The notes beneath the pieces are model-generated. The model was given only the letters and a program-made list of their open reading frames with translations. It searched no databases and was not told the DNA's origin. This document shows positions 26,048 through 34,938 of a DNA stretch of 64,000 nucleotides, in pieces. Source of the DNA: Gammaproteobacteria bacterium (GTDB lineage: Bacteria > Pseudomonadota > Gammaproteobacteria > Pseudomonadales > Azotimanducaceae); contig NYVG01000029.1 of the NCBI GenBank assembly GCA_002684495.1, positions 120,761 through 184,760 on the forward strand, in the 5' to 3' direction. The stretch's first letter is position 1. The number at the start of each line of letters is the position of its first letter. The position numbers and the translations under genes were made by a program.

Positions 26048-26644
26048 TCAGTGCAGCGCAGCGCGCAGCGGTAGAGTTTGAATAATCTTTGCCTCGCGTT
26101 GAGATAACTCGTTAAAGCGTTCGATCACCGTCGCCACGTCAAAGTGCTCTACCGCCAAATCTATGAATAGCTCCCAGTGGCGTTGCTCGCTGGTTGCAAT
26201 GGCTTGATAGAAGCGCTGTAGTGCAGGGTCGTCGCATAAACTGTCTGCAACTAATGCAAAGCGTTCTGCGCCGCGTCTTTCGACCACTGCAGCAACGGTC
26301 AAGCGGTCAAGCAAAAAGTGCTCAGCGGCTTTGCGCACTTGGCCATTCAGAGCATGAATATAGGGGTCTTTAAGGTCTGCTGCAGGGGTCAGTTGGCGCG
26401 CTAAAATAAGCCGCATGACTTCGCGATAATGGTTTAATTCCTCCACCGCCAGTTCGATCATCGCACGCACGATTGAGGGCTGATCGGGGTAGTGCGAGAC
26501 CATGCTCATAGCCATGCCAGAGGCCTTTTTCTCTGCCGATGCATGATCCATAAGAAACCCATCAAAATCAGCCAGCACGGTCTCGAGCCAGCCGCTGGGT
26601 GTCGCCGCCAGTGGGCTTAGTTGGGATAAATCGATGCGAGCCAT
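26048..26644 (-). CDS. miaE: tRNA 2-methylthio-N6-isopentenyladenosine hydroxylase
   Basis: A 198-residue ferritin-like di-iron monooxygenase that hydroxylates the isopentenyl group of ms2i6A37 in tRNA. FLMDHASAEKKASGMAMS, VEELNHYREVMRL and ATSEQRHWELF supply the Glu and His ligands expected of MiaE. I start at ATG 26644, where homology begins; this overlaps the esterase stop by 28 bases. An earlier in-frame start at 26704 would overlap far more. Confidence 0.85.
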   Translation of the reverse strand: MARIDLSQLSPLAATPSGWLETVLADFDGFLMDHASAEKKASGMAMSMVSHYPDQPSIVRAMIELAVEELNHYREVMRLILARQLTPAADLKDPYIHALNGQVRKAAEHFLLDRLTVAAVVERRGAERFALVADSLCDDPALQRFYQAIATSEQRHWELFIDLAVEHFDVATVIERFNELSQREAKIIQTLPLRAALH

Positions 26645-27291
26645 TGACTGATATGGGTTATTTCCTGGGGGCATACCTGATGGCCCATGGCGTATTCGTG
26701 CCATTCAACGCGGTAGTTAAGTCCGATAAGGGCCTCACGCGAGGTGATCGCGCGAGTGATAGGAATTACTGGGTCCGATAGGCCGTGTGCCATGAAAATA
26801 GGCGTATCGACATTTGCCAAGCCGATACGCTCCGTGACCTGCTCGTGATCGTGAAGATAGGTTGATAGCGCCATAATGCCGGCCAAGGGTTGGCTATGGC
26901 TTAAGCCCAGTTCCAAGGCAATGACGCCACCCTGAGAGAAACCAGCGAGAGCAATGCGTTCGCTGGGAATGCCGGCCGCGATTTCTTCTGCAATGATTGA
27001 GCGAATTGCGGCAACGGAATTTTTGATGTCCTCACCACCAGCAAGTGGTGCGCCTGGATCGATGTCGTACCAAGCACGCATTTCCATGCCGCCGTTTATG
27101 GTGACCGGTCGGATCGGCGCATTTGGAAAGATAAAACGCACGCTAGCTTCAAGATCGAGCATCGGTACCAATGGCTCGAAGTCCGTGGCGTCCGCGCCAA
27201 GGCCGTGCAACCAAATAACACTGGCTGTTGGATTATCTGCGGTTTCACGCCGCAAGCATTCTAAAGTCGTCGAATTCAGAGTCTCTGCCAT
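26617..27291 (-). CDS. alpha/beta hydrolase, carboxylesterase/phospholipase family
   Basis: A 224-residue serine esterase. VIWLHGLGADATDFEP is the oxyanion region, LAGFSQGGVIAL has nucleophile Ser119, and Asp173 (LSDPVIP) and His204 (AMGHQV) complete the triad. It matches the small carboxylesterases such as Pseudomonas EstB, which hydrolyse short esters and related thioesters. It is the first gene of the minus-strand run. Confidence 0.87.
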   Translation of the reverse strand: MAETLNSTTLECLRRETADNPTASVIWLHGLGADATDFEPLVPMLDLEASVRFIFPNAPIRPVTINGGMEMRAWYDIDPGAPLAGGEDIKNSVAAIRSIIAEEIAAGIPSERIALAGFSQGGVIALELGLSHSQPLAGIMALSTYLHDHEQVTERIGLANVDTPIFMAHGLSDPVIPITRAITSREALIGLNYRVEWHEYAMGHQVCPQEITHISQWLASIYPN

Positions 27292-27327
27292 CAGGTGTGT
27301 CCTTGTTTTGACGCCGGCACCTTAGCT

Positions 27328-27483
27328 TTATTCAGCCGGACATTTCAACGCCATTGCATTACGACGGATCGCCAGCATATTGACCTTACGGCCCAAGGCC
27401 AAGTACCTTGCGTAGTCGCGCTCGTCGAGCGCACATGCTAGGCGCCGTGTCAGGCTGCCGGTGCTAAGAAATCGTGGTGGCAA
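27328..27483 (-). CDS. possible 51-residue small protein
   Basis: An open frame starts at TTG 27483 and stops at TAA 27328. The peptide (for example LTRRLACALDERDYARYLAL followed by a basic GRKVNMLAIRRNAMAL) looks helical and protein-like, with two Cys. No Shine-Dalgarno is visible and the start is only 8 bases from the divergent ABC gene ATG, so the true start or even its coding status is doubtful. It would be the head of the minus-strand run, 36 bases before the esterase start. Confidence 0.3.
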   Translation of the reverse strand: MPPRFLSTGSLTRRLACALDERDYARYLALGRKVNMLAIRRNAMALKCPAE

Positions 27484-27490
27484 AATTTAC

Positions 27491-29269
27491 ATGACCGAAT
27501 ACCTAGAAGATCGTGAAACGTCGCGCAATATGCAGCGTTTGACGCCTGCTTTAAGTTTTCTCAAGCCCTACCGTCTGCAAGTGGCACTGGCCAGTATCGC
27601 GCTGTGCGTGACCGCCGTCGCCACGCTGTTATTGGGGCAGGGCATCCGGATAGTTATTGATAACGGCTTTGCCAGCGGTGAAACAGCGTTACTTACCGAG
27701 TCACTGATGCTATTTGTTGTGTTCGTAACGGCGCTGACTGTTGGTACCTTCGTGCGGTTCTACTTTGTATCTTGGGTGGGCGAAAAAGTCAGCAACGATA
27801 TTCGTCAAGCCGTATTCAACCACCTGATTCATATGCACCCGGGGTTTTTCGAAACGAATACTCCAAGCGAAATACAGTCGCGCGTCACAACCGATACTAC
27901 GCTGCTGCAAACAGTCATTGGATCATCCGTGTCTATCGCTCTGCGTAATGCGCTGATGTTGGTTGGCGGCTTGGTATTGCTGGTAATTACCAATGCAAAA
28001 TTGTCATTGCTGGTACTTGGCAGTGTGCCCTTTGTCGTACTACCGGTGGTGCTCTTTGGCCGCCGAGTGCGCTCGTTGTCGCGATCCAGTCAAGATCGGC
28101 TCGCGGATGTGGGCAGCCAAGTCAGTGAAAGCTTCCGCAATATAAAGATTGTGCAGTCTTTCAATCATCAGGGTGCCGATGTCTCACAATTTGGCGAGCG
28201 GCTAGACCGATCTTTAAGTGTGGCTTTGCAGAGAATCTGGCACCGCGCGGTGCTCGTGGCGGTGGTTATGCTGGTGGTTTTTGGGGCCGTCGCGACGCTA
28301 CTGTGGGTTGGTGGTCAAGATGTACTCGCTGGTCGCACATCTCCAGGAGACTTGGCGGCGTTTATTTTTTACGCTTTTATTGTTGCTGGGTCGGTCGGTG
28401 CAATCTCTGAAGTCTGGAGCGATTTGCAGCGCGCTGCAGGTGCTACCGAGCGCCTGATGGAATTGCTGCATGCGACTAATGATCTCGTTGATGGCGACGA
28501 TACAGCCGCGAAAGACTGCTTGCTTGAGCAGGCATCTGCGACGTTATCGCTACGTAATTTGTCTTTCAGCTATCCCTCGCGGCTCCAACATATGGCGTTA
28601 AACGACATCAGCTTGGATGTGGAAGCCGGAGAAATGGTTGCCGTTGTCGGACCATCGGGGGCGGGTAAGAGCACCCTCTTTGATCTGTTGCAGCGGTTCT
28701 ATGATCCCAATAGTGGTGCAATATTGCTCGACGGTGTTGATTTGCGCGAGCGCTCACTTGCAGCCGTGCGTGCCGGATTTGGCTTTGTTCCCCAGGATCC
28801 CGTTTTGTTCTCAGGTACTTTGCGCGACAACCTAATGTATGGACGACCTAACGCTACTGCAGACGAAGTAAACCAGGCGCTAGAGCTCGCCTATGCAAGT
28901 GAATTTGTGCAAGGCCTGCCCGAGGGTCTAGATACCCGCGTAGGTGAGAATGGTGTTGGCCTCTCTGGAGGCCAGCGCCAACGTCTGGCGATTGCGCGAG
29001 CACTGCTTGCACAGCCCCGATGTTTATTACTTGATGAAGCGACCAGCGCCTTGGACGCGCAAAGCGAAGACTACGTTGGTAAGTCCTTACACAGCCTCAA
29101 GGGCAAGATGACGATAGTAGTTATCGCTCATCGACTGTCCACGGTTCGCACTGCTGATCGTATTTGCGTAATGGATGATGGGGTGCTGCTTGCCGAGGGC
29201 AGTCACGAGCGCTTGCTTGCGGAAAATGCGTTGTACAAGGAATTCGCGCATATTCAATTTGCGGCCTAA
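27491..29269 (+). CDS. ABC exporter, fused membrane and ATPase domains
   Basis: A 592-residue half-transporter of the MsbA/LmrA type. Six membrane helices occupy about 15-310. The ATPase has Walker A GPSGAGKST near 387, LSGGQRQR near 491, LLLDEATSALD near 511 and the switch His in IAHRLSTV. Such homodimers export lipids, drugs or peptides. A GTG at 27461 would give 10 more residues, but the ATG at 27491 matches where membrane-domain homology starts. It ends in a 4-base convergent overlap with dinB. Confidence 0.85.
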   Translation: MTEYLEDRETSRNMQRLTPALSFLKPYRLQVALASIALCVTAVATLLLGQGIRIVIDNGFASGETALLTESLMLFVVFVTALTVGTFVRFYFVSWVGEKVSNDIRQAVFNHLIHMHPGFFETNTPSEIQSRVTTDTTLLQTVIGSSVSIALRNALMLVGGLVLLVITNAKLSLLVLGSVPFVVLPVVLFGRRVRSLSRSSQDRLADVGSQVSESFRNIKIVQSFNHQGADVSQFGERLDRSLSVALQRIWHRAVLVAVVMLVVFGAVATLLWVGGQDVLAGRTSPGDLAAFIFYAFIVAGSVGAISEVWSDLQRAAGATERLMELLHATNDLVDGDDTAAKDCLLEQASATLSLRNLSFSYPSRLQHMALNDISLDVEAGEMVAVVGPSGAGKSTLFDLLQRFYDPNSGAILLDGVDLRERSLAAVRAGFGFVPQDPVLFSGTLRDNLMYGRPNATADEVNQALELAYASEFVQGLPEGLDTRVGENGVGLSGGQRQRLAIARALLAQPRCLLLDEATSALDAQSEDYVGKSLHSLKGKMTIVVIAHRLSTVRTADRICVMDDGVLLAEGSHERLLAENALYKEFAHIQFAA

Positions 29270-30333
29270 GTTTCGCTAAAAAGACCGAATTGCAGGCCGT
29301 CCTTGTCGCTCCGCGGTTCCGCTTTTAGCTGTACACCGAGACCCAATAATCTGATGGGTAAGCCTTTGCGCTGCCAGGCTTCGTCTAAAAGTTGCCGATA
29401 GCAGACCATGTCCAGCGCAATTCCGGCTCTGCTTACGGTCGTGATTGAAAAATCATCAAAGCGCAATTTAAGCGTGCGAGACTTAACGAGGTTTTGGCAA
29501 TTTGCCCGTGCCACGCGTTTTTGTAAGTCGTTAAAGAGGTATTCAATTTCATCGTTGCAAGCTGTCGGGTTGGTCAGATCTACCGCGTAGGTGCGCTCGG
29601 TGCTTACTGATTTTCGTTGTCGGTAGGGACTCACGGGCCGGTCGTCTTGGCCTCGGCATAGATCAAATAACCGAGCACCAAATTTGCCGAAGTGCTTGGT
29701 TAGTTCAAGGATCGACAGCCTTTGTAGATCCGCGCAAGTGGTCAGACCCATGTTGTGCATCTTTTTTGCGGTTACGGAACCCACACCGAAAATTTTCTCC
29801 ACCGGCAGAACGCTGATAAATGCTGCCACTTCGGCCGGCTCCACGGTCATTTGGCCATCGGGCTTGTTCCAGTCGGAGGCAATTTTGGCGAGGAATTTGT
29901 TGTTTGCGATGCCCGCCGAGATGGTAATGCCTATTTCAGCGCGCACCCGATCGCGAATTTCTTTGGCGATGAGCGTAGCGCTGCCATTGGCGATTGAACT
30001 ATCGCTGACGTCTAAAAACGCCTCGTCTAACGACAACGGTTCTACCAAGTCGGTATATTCCCGAAAAATCGCCTGTACCCGCTTAGATTCCTCTTTGTAT
30101 TTGCTCATATTGGTGCTGACCACGACTAAATCCGCGCAGTTGCGCAGCGCTGTGGACATGGGCATCGCTGAGCGCACCCCATAGGCGCGAGCGGCATAAT
30201 TGCAAGTAGCGACAACGCCACGCTGGTCAGGTCTGCCGCCGACGGCAATGGGTTTGTCACGCAAATCTGGGTTGTCGCGCATCTCAATGGATGCGTAAAA
30301 GCTGTCGCAATCGCAGTGGATGATTTTACGCAT
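29266..30333 (-). CDS. dinB: DNA polymerase IV
   Basis: A 355-residue Y-family translesion polymerase. Metal-binding acidic residues are in HCDCDSFYASIE and LSLDEAFLDVS; GVRSAMPMSTAL is the finger region, and the little-finger domain follows. It begins at ATG 30333, the point where DinB homology starts; a TTG at 30351 is unlikely. The last five residues do not show a clear beta-clamp motif. The gene may be SOS-controlled, but the only upstream CTG-N10-CAT match is imperfect. Confidence 0.92.
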   Translation of the reverse strand: MRKIIHCDCDSFYASIEMRDNPDLRDKPIAVGGRPDQRGVVATCNYAARAYGVRSAMPMSTALRNCADLVVVSTNMSKYKEESKRVQAIFREYTDLVEPLSLDEAFLDVSDSSIANGSATLIAKEIRDRVRAEIGITISAGIANNKFLAKIASDWNKPDGQMTVEPAEVAAFISVLPVEKIFGVGSVTAKKMHNMGLTTCADLQRLSILELTKHFGKFGARLFDLCRGQDDRPVSPYRQRKSVSTERTYAVDLTNPTACNDEIEYLFNDLQKRVARANCQNLVKSRTLKLRFDDFSITTVSRAGIALDMVCYRQLLDEAWQRKGLPIRLLGLGVQLKAEPRSDKDGLQFGLFSET

Positions 30334-30644
30334 GGAAATCAGATGGTCCAAAAAGGTGCAAAATTACTGAATTTGCGATCATATTCGCGAAAAATTTATC
30401 CAACAAACCATATTTAACAGGGGACAGCGCTTCGATTATTGGTTTAATATTGTGCGCCCTCCGTTCAAATCGTCAATCAAAGGTTAACGCCTGAGATTTG
30501 CGTAATGCAGATGAGCGAACGAGTTAGGGCTAATTTATTTGCAGGTCGCTGGCCTTTTAGTGCTGCTGTTTGGTGCTAACCAAATGAGTAAGGGTCATGC
30601 GTTTGCATATACAATGTTGACAGTCCGCTGAATAAGGAGTTCCG
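30334..30644. other. 311-base gene-free gap between divergent genes
   Basis: This is the shared upstream region of dinB and the unknown gene at 30645. It is AT-rich around 30360-30420 and contains an imperfect LexA-like CTG-N10-CAT at 30367-30382. I see no tRNA, no convincing small gene and no clear promoter pair. It ends with a strong AAGGAG ribosome binding site for the downstream gene. Confidence 0.5.
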
Positions 30645-31145
30645 ATGAGCGTAGAGTTGTTAGACAACCCCAGGTTTTTTGGTTTTCGGGTCCGCCGGCA
30701 AATCGATGGCAAAACCTATCAAGAGTATTTTTCCCTTAAAGCAAATGGTAAGCGCATGCGTGGAGCTGCTCGTGCTGAGGTGAAAGCAGTGGCTGATGCG
30801 CGTGATGCAACGCTTAAAGAGTTGCAACAAAAAAATCGTGACCGCAAAGACAAAGAGATAGACCTAGATCCTACTGGCCAGATCCGTGGAATATTGTGCC
30901 GTATGAAGCGTGAAAAGAGCGGCACCCTCACACCGGTATTTCAGGTCGGCGTTATGTCGCGTGTGCGCGGTAAGATCGTTAACACAACGGTGTCTATTAC
31001 CAAGCACGGGCGTGTAGAAGCGTGGGCCCGCGCAGTGGATTTTTATTGCGAGCACAAGAAAATTGGCAAGCGATCAAATGTCTACAAGGAACTGATTTCA
31101 CGTTGCCCCAAACCCGCTCAAATCAAGAAATTTACAGCTCAATAG
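30645..31145 (+). CDS. unknown basic protein with two similar domains
   Basis: A 166-residue, lysine/arginine-rich protein with no named family. Two segments look related: about 12-60 (FGFRVRRQIDGKTYQEYF, then a helix) and about 94-145 (FQVGVMSRVRGKIVNTTVSI, then a helix). Each reads as three beta strands plus a helix, the pattern of AP2 or integrase arm DNA-binding domains. The spacer RKDKEIDLDPTG is charged. A nucleic-acid-binding role is inference from fold and charge. A good AAGGAG precedes the ATG. It stands alone between dinB and prpE. Confidence 0.75.
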   Translation: MSVELLDNPRFFGFRVRRQIDGKTYQEYFSLKANGKRMRGAARAEVKAVADARDATLKELQQKNRDRKDKEIDLDPTGQIRGILCRMKREKSGTLTPVFQVGVMSRVRGKIVNTTVSITKHGRVEAWARAVDFYCEHKKIGKRSNVYKELISRCPKPAQIKKFTAQ

Positions 31146-31262
31146 GCTCGTCTGCCGAGTAAATGCGGTAAGCTTGCGGCGTCAGCAATTGTCGCAGCAG
31201 GCGCACCGCACATCCCGCATTTTGATAAGCCGCTGCTGTTACCACTAGAGCAGAGGCAAAGC

Positions 31263-33155
31263 ATGCAGTACGCGGAAACATATCAGCGATCGATTAGTGA
31301 CCCCGAGGCGTTTTGGGCAGAACGCGCCGAGGACATTCCCTGGTTCACTCCTCCTCAGGCTATCCTTGGTAAAGATGTGAATGGCGTCGCGCGCTGGTTT
31401 GCTGACGGCACTCTGAATACCTGTTTCTGCGCAGTGGATTACCACGTTCAGCAGGGCCGCGGCGATCAGACAGCCCTGATTTATGATTCACCGGTGACAA
31501 AGACTGTGGCCCGCTACAGCTACGCAGAGCTTATGCACTGGACAGCACGAGTCGCCGGCGGCTTGGTAGAACTCGGCGTAGCTAAAGGGGACGTGGTCAT
31601 TATTTACATGCCCATGGTGCCTGAAACAATCGTAGCCATGCTGGCATGCGCGCGAATTGGCGCTGTGCATTCTGTGGTGTTCGGTGGTTTTGCTGCGGAT
31701 GAACTAGCTATGCGCATTGATGATGCCGCGCCCAAGGTCGTGCTCTCGGCGACCTGCGGTATCGAAACCGACCGAGTCATTCCCTATCAACCTTTGCTTA
31801 ATGGTGCTCTAGCGCTCGCGCGTCATGAGCCTGCTCATGTGGTGATGTTAGAGCGTCCGCAAGCCCCCGCCGAGTTAAATGCACCGCGTGATATAGACTG
31901 GGCGAGTTGGGCGGCTGCGGCCGAACCAGTTGAATGTGCGCCGATCGCAGCTACAGACCCCCTCTATATTTTGTACACCTCTGGGACTACAGGTAAACCC
32001 AAGGGTATTGTCCGCGACAACGGTGGTCATGCAGTAGCGCTGAAGTACAGCATGTCAGCGGTTTATGATGTCGGCATAGGTGACGTCTATTGGGCGGCGT
32101 CGGATGTTGGCTGGGTGGTTGGCCACTCATACATCGTCTATGGGCCTTTGTTGGCGGGTTGTACCACCATTGTCTATGAGGGGAAGCCGGTTAAAACTCC
32201 TGACGCTGGGGCCTTCTGGCGGGTGCTTGCAGAGCATAAAGTGAACAGTTTTTTCGTTGCGCCAACGGCCTTTCGAGCGATAAAGAAAGAAGACCCAGAG
32301 TGCAAACTGTTAGCGCAGTACGATATTTCCAGTCTGAAATACCAATTCGTTGCAGGCGAGCGATTAGATCCGCCGACGTATTACTGGTTAGAGCAGCACC
32401 TGCAAGTGCCAATCATCGATCACTGGTGGCAGACCGAGACCGGTTGGTCAATTTGCGCGAACTTGGCCGGGGTCGAACTGTTGCCGAGTAGGGCTGGTTC
32501 ATGTGGTGTGCCGGCGCCTGGATGGGACCTACGAGTATTAGATGAGTCTGGTCAAGAAGCCGCAGCTGGCGAAGAGGGCGCGATTGTTGTTAAAGCGCCC
32601 CTACCGCCCAGTGCTTTTGCGACCGTTTGGCATGACCATGAGCGGTATCAACAAAGCTATTGGAGTCAGTTCCCAGGGTTCTATTTGACCGGCGACGGTG
32701 GTTATCAAGATGCAGACGGTTACGTCTACGTCATGGGTAGAACTGACGATGTAATCAATGTTGCCGGGCACAGGCTTTCGACAGGGCGCATCGAGGAAGT
32801 GGTCGCCGAACACAGTGCTGTAGCAGAGTGTGCAGTTGTAGGTGTTCATGATGCTGAAAAAGGACAAGTACCCGTAGGATTATTATTGTTGAAGGATGGT
32901 TTTAACGTTGACGATGAGTCGTTAGTTGGTGAACTAGTACAAGGTGTGCGTGATAACGTTGGACCGATCGCTAATTTTAAGCGTGCCGTGGTGGTCGCTC
33001 GCCTACCGAAGACGCGATCGGGTAAGATATTGCGTCAAGTTATTCGCAAAATGATTGATGGTGATGCGTACACCGTGCCCTCTACCATTGACGATCCAAA
33101 TATTATCCCCGAGCTGGAAGCGACGCTGCGCAAGCACGGATTTATTGATGCATAA
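31263..33155 (+). CDS. prpE: propionyl-CoA synthetase
   Basis: A 630-residue acyl-adenylate-forming enzyme close to acetyl-CoA synthetase. The N-terminal YQRSISDPEAFWAERAEDIP, the P-loop YTSGTTGKPKGIVRD, DHWWQTETGW and the C-terminal KTRSGKILR with the acylated catalytic lysine are all present. The PrpE subtype is suggested by the start and the KPVKTPDAGAFW segment. It activates propionate or other short acids. The prp methylcitrate genes are absent, so propionyl-CoA might instead feed a carboxylase such as that at 3.7-7.7 kb. Confidence 0.87.
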   Translation: MQYAETYQRSISDPEAFWAERAEDIPWFTPPQAILGKDVNGVARWFADGTLNTCFCAVDYHVQQGRGDQTALIYDSPVTKTVARYSYAELMHWTARVAGGLVELGVAKGDVVIIYMPMVPETIVAMLACARIGAVHSVVFGGFAADELAMRIDDAAPKVVLSATCGIETDRVIPYQPLLNGALALARHEPAHVVMLERPQAPAELNAPRDIDWASWAAAAEPVECAPIAATDPLYILYTSGTTGKPKGIVRDNGGHAVALKYSMSAVYDVGIGDVYWAASDVGWVVGHSYIVYGPLLAGCTTIVYEGKPVKTPDAGAFWRVLAEHKVNSFFVAPTAFRAIKKEDPECKLLAQYDISSLKYQFVAGERLDPPTYYWLEQHLQVPIIDHWWQTETGWSICANLAGVELLPSRAGSCGVPAPGWDLRVLDESGQEAAAGEEGAIVVKAPLPPSAFATVWHDHERYQQSYWSQFPGFYLTGDGGYQDADGYVYVMGRTDDVINVAGHRLSTGRIEEVVAEHSAVAECAVVGVHDAEKGQVPVGLLLLKDGFNVDDESLVGELVQGVRDNVGPIANFKRAVVVARLPKTRSGKILRQVIRKMIDGDAYTVPSTIDDPNIIPELEATLRKHGFIDA

Positions 33156-33200
33156 AGCCGGCAAGCGTCGTTCGTTGAATCAGGAGCCAAGTAAAAAACG

Positions 33201-33539
33201 ATGATTATCGTCCACGGCAGTATTCCAATCCGCCCGGAACGGCGGGACCAAGCGTTGGCTTTAGCCAAGCAAATGGCCGCCGCCAGTCGCAACGAGAAAG
33301 GTTGCATGTCTTATGAGTTTTATGTTGGTTTAGCGGATCCGGATACGCTTATGCTCTTTCAAGAATGGGAGAGTATGGAAGCGCTCATGGGTCATTTTGA
33401 TACCGACCACATGGATGTGTTTCTGCAACAGCTACCCGACCTAGTATCAGGGGAGATCATTACCCGCCGTTACGCCGTGCAGGCGGTAGAGGAAGAAGAT
33501 GCTGTGACAGTAGAGGCGCCGGAACCGATCATTCACTGA
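33201..33539 (+). CDS. antibiotic biosynthesis monooxygenase (ABM) domain protein
   Basis: A 112-residue dimeric ferredoxin-like alpha/beta protein. GSIPIRPERRDQALALAKQM, EKGCMSYEFYV and LFQEWESMEALMGHF are typical of the YgiN/ABM family, which includes quinol monooxygenases. The acidic C-terminal tail of about 25 residues (EEEDAVTVEAPEP) is an extra. It lies 45 bases after prpE. Confidence 0.8.
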   Translation: MIIVHGSIPIRPERRDQALALAKQMAAASRNEKGCMSYEFYVGLADPDTLMLFQEWESMEALMGHFDTDHMDVFLQQLPDLVSGEIITRRYAVQAVEEEDAVTVEAPEPIIH

Positions 33540-33559
33540 GGGGCCGGGGTGCGCTTGAT

Positions 33560-33925
33560 TTAGTTGGTCTGATCTGGAGTGGATGCATCCAGCTCACGCC
33601 GTTTGCGCACGAAGATTGCGCTACTGATACCCAGGCCTAAGGCAAAGAATAGTTCAATGGCGGCGACTAAAAACAGTGGCTCGTCAGTAATGACCAATAC
33701 TGCGTGAATAAAGTAGAGGGTGCTGACCAAGCACAGCATGAACATACTGCGCAGTTCGCCTCGTAGGGCACCGGGCATGGGCAACAGTAGCGGCAGTACC
33801 TGGATTAGAAACCAGATTCCATTGCTCGATGTGGTGGCCAACGGTTCAATGAAAAACTGCCGTAATCCGGTCACAGCAAGTAGTGAACCGGCGCAAACTA
33901 AGCTCAGAAATAGCCAACCGCGCAA
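33560..33925 (-). CDS. DUF2069 family membrane protein
   Basis: A 121-residue protein with four hydrophobic segments (about 4-22, 36-50, 60-80, 85-106) and a basic C-terminal VRKRRE tail. It matches the DUF2069 membrane proteins, which in pseudomonads also lie next to wrbA and arsC. Function unknown. It is 21 bases downstream of the wrbA stop. Confidence 0.75.
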   Translation of the reverse strand: MRGWLFLSLVCAGSLLAVTGLRQFFIEPLATTSSNGIWFLIQVLPLLLPMPGALRGELRSMFMLCLVSTLYFIHAVLVITDEPLFLVAAIELFFALGLGISSAIFVRKRRELDASTPDQTN

Positions 33926-33946
33926 TTGCGTTCTCCGTTTATAAAT

Positions 33947-34552
33947 CTAGGTGGTTGAATTGAGGCGCAGCGCTGTCCGTGCCAGTTGGGTTCCAGCAGC
34001 TACCGCTAGGCTGGCCTCGTCCTCGCTTAATTTAGCTGGGTCGTCGCTGCCTTGTAGGTGAGTGACGCCGTAGGGCGTGCCACCGCTGCGCGTTTGATTT
34101 AACGCCGGCAGACTATAGGGTAGCCCTTGGATCAGCATTCCGTGGTGCAATAAAGGCACCATCATAGTCAGCAGCGTACTCTCCTGACCGCCGTGAATGG
34201 ATGCGCTTGAAGTAAATACGCTAGCGGGTTTGCCGACCAAAACGTGGTCTGCCCATAAGTCCGCCGTAGTATCGAGAAAATACTTCATCGGAGCAGCCAT
34301 ATTGCCAAACCGCGTAGCGCTGCCTAGCGCAAGCCCCGCGCAATTACGTAAGTCGTCTTTGCTGCAAAATACGGCCCCGCTATCGGGGACCGCAGAAGCA
34401 GTGCGTTCGACCACTGTGCTTACCGGCGGTACGGCGCGTATGCGCGCCTCGATACCCTCAACCTTGTCCACACCGCGTGCCATGTGCAGGGCGAGATTTT
34501 GCGTACCGCCACTGCGCGAGTAGTACAGAATCAATACATAAGGTTTGCTCAT
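33947..34552 (-). CDS. wrbA: NAD(P)H:quinone oxidoreductase, WrbA-like flavodoxin
   Basis: A 201-residue flavodoxin-fold FMN protein. LILYYSRSGGTQNLALHMA is the phosphate-binding loop, GSATRFGNMAAPMKYFLD and ASVFTSSASIHGGQESTLL match WrbA. Such enzymes reduce quinones by two electrons. The start overlaps the arsC stop by 4 bases. Confidence 0.85.
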   Translation of the reverse strand: MSKPYVLILYYSRSGGTQNLALHMARGVDKVEGIEARIRAVPPVSTVVERTASAVPDSGAVFCSKDDLRNCAGLALGSATRFGNMAAPMKYFLDTTADLWADHVLVGKPASVFTSSASIHGGQESTLLTMMVPLLHHGMLIQGLPYSLPALNQTRSGGTPYGVTHLQGSDDPAKLSEDEASLAVAAGTQLARTALRLNSTT

Positions 34553-34899
34553 AGCAGGGTCAATACGTTTTCTGGTGGCCGGCCAATGACAGCGCCGTGC
34601 TCTGTTAGCGCGATGGGGCGCTCAATGAGAATAGGGTTTTCAACCATTGCGTCGATCAGTGCAGCTTCCGTTAAGGAAGTATCTTCGAGGTTGAGTTCAA
34701 GGTAAACGGCTTCCTTGGTGCGCATCAATTGCCGTGCACTTAAACCTAGAGTATTGAGTATTTGTCGAAGTTCGGCGGCGCTAGGTGGTTGTTTCAGATA
34801 TTCCACCAAGTTGATGGTTGCCTCCCCTGCCTGCAGCAGCGCAAGGGTTTGTCGAGACTTCGAACATTTAGGGTTGTGATATAGCGTTACCGCGGCCAT
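34549..34899 (-). CDS. arsC: arsenate reductase-like protein (glutaredoxin-linked ArsC family)
   Basis: A 116-residue thioredoxin-fold protein. The active Cys12 lies in YHNPKCSKSRQTL, and arginines corresponding to those that hold arsenate occur in ILIERPIA and IGRPPENV. This supports a glutaredoxin-type ArsC, although chromosomal copies next to wrbA may have other thiol substrates. I start at ATG 34899, the point where homology begins, not the GTG at 34929. It is divergent from the YihY gene across only 39 bases. Confidence 0.83.
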   Translation of the reverse strand: MAAVTLYHNPKCSKSRQTLALLQAGEATINLVEYLKQPPSAAELRQILNTLGLSARQLMRTKEAVYLELNLEDTSLTEAALIDAMVENPILIERPIALTEHGAVIGRPPENVLTLL

Positions 34900-34938
34900 G
34901 GGCTTCTCGTTAGCAGTGTTATCGGGCACAGTATAAGG

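Noticed and set aside
30367..30382. Possible LexA box upstream of dinB (CTG-N10-CAT)
   Set aside because: The last base breaks the CTG-N10-CAG rule and the inner bases are not the usual alternating AT; evidence is too weak.
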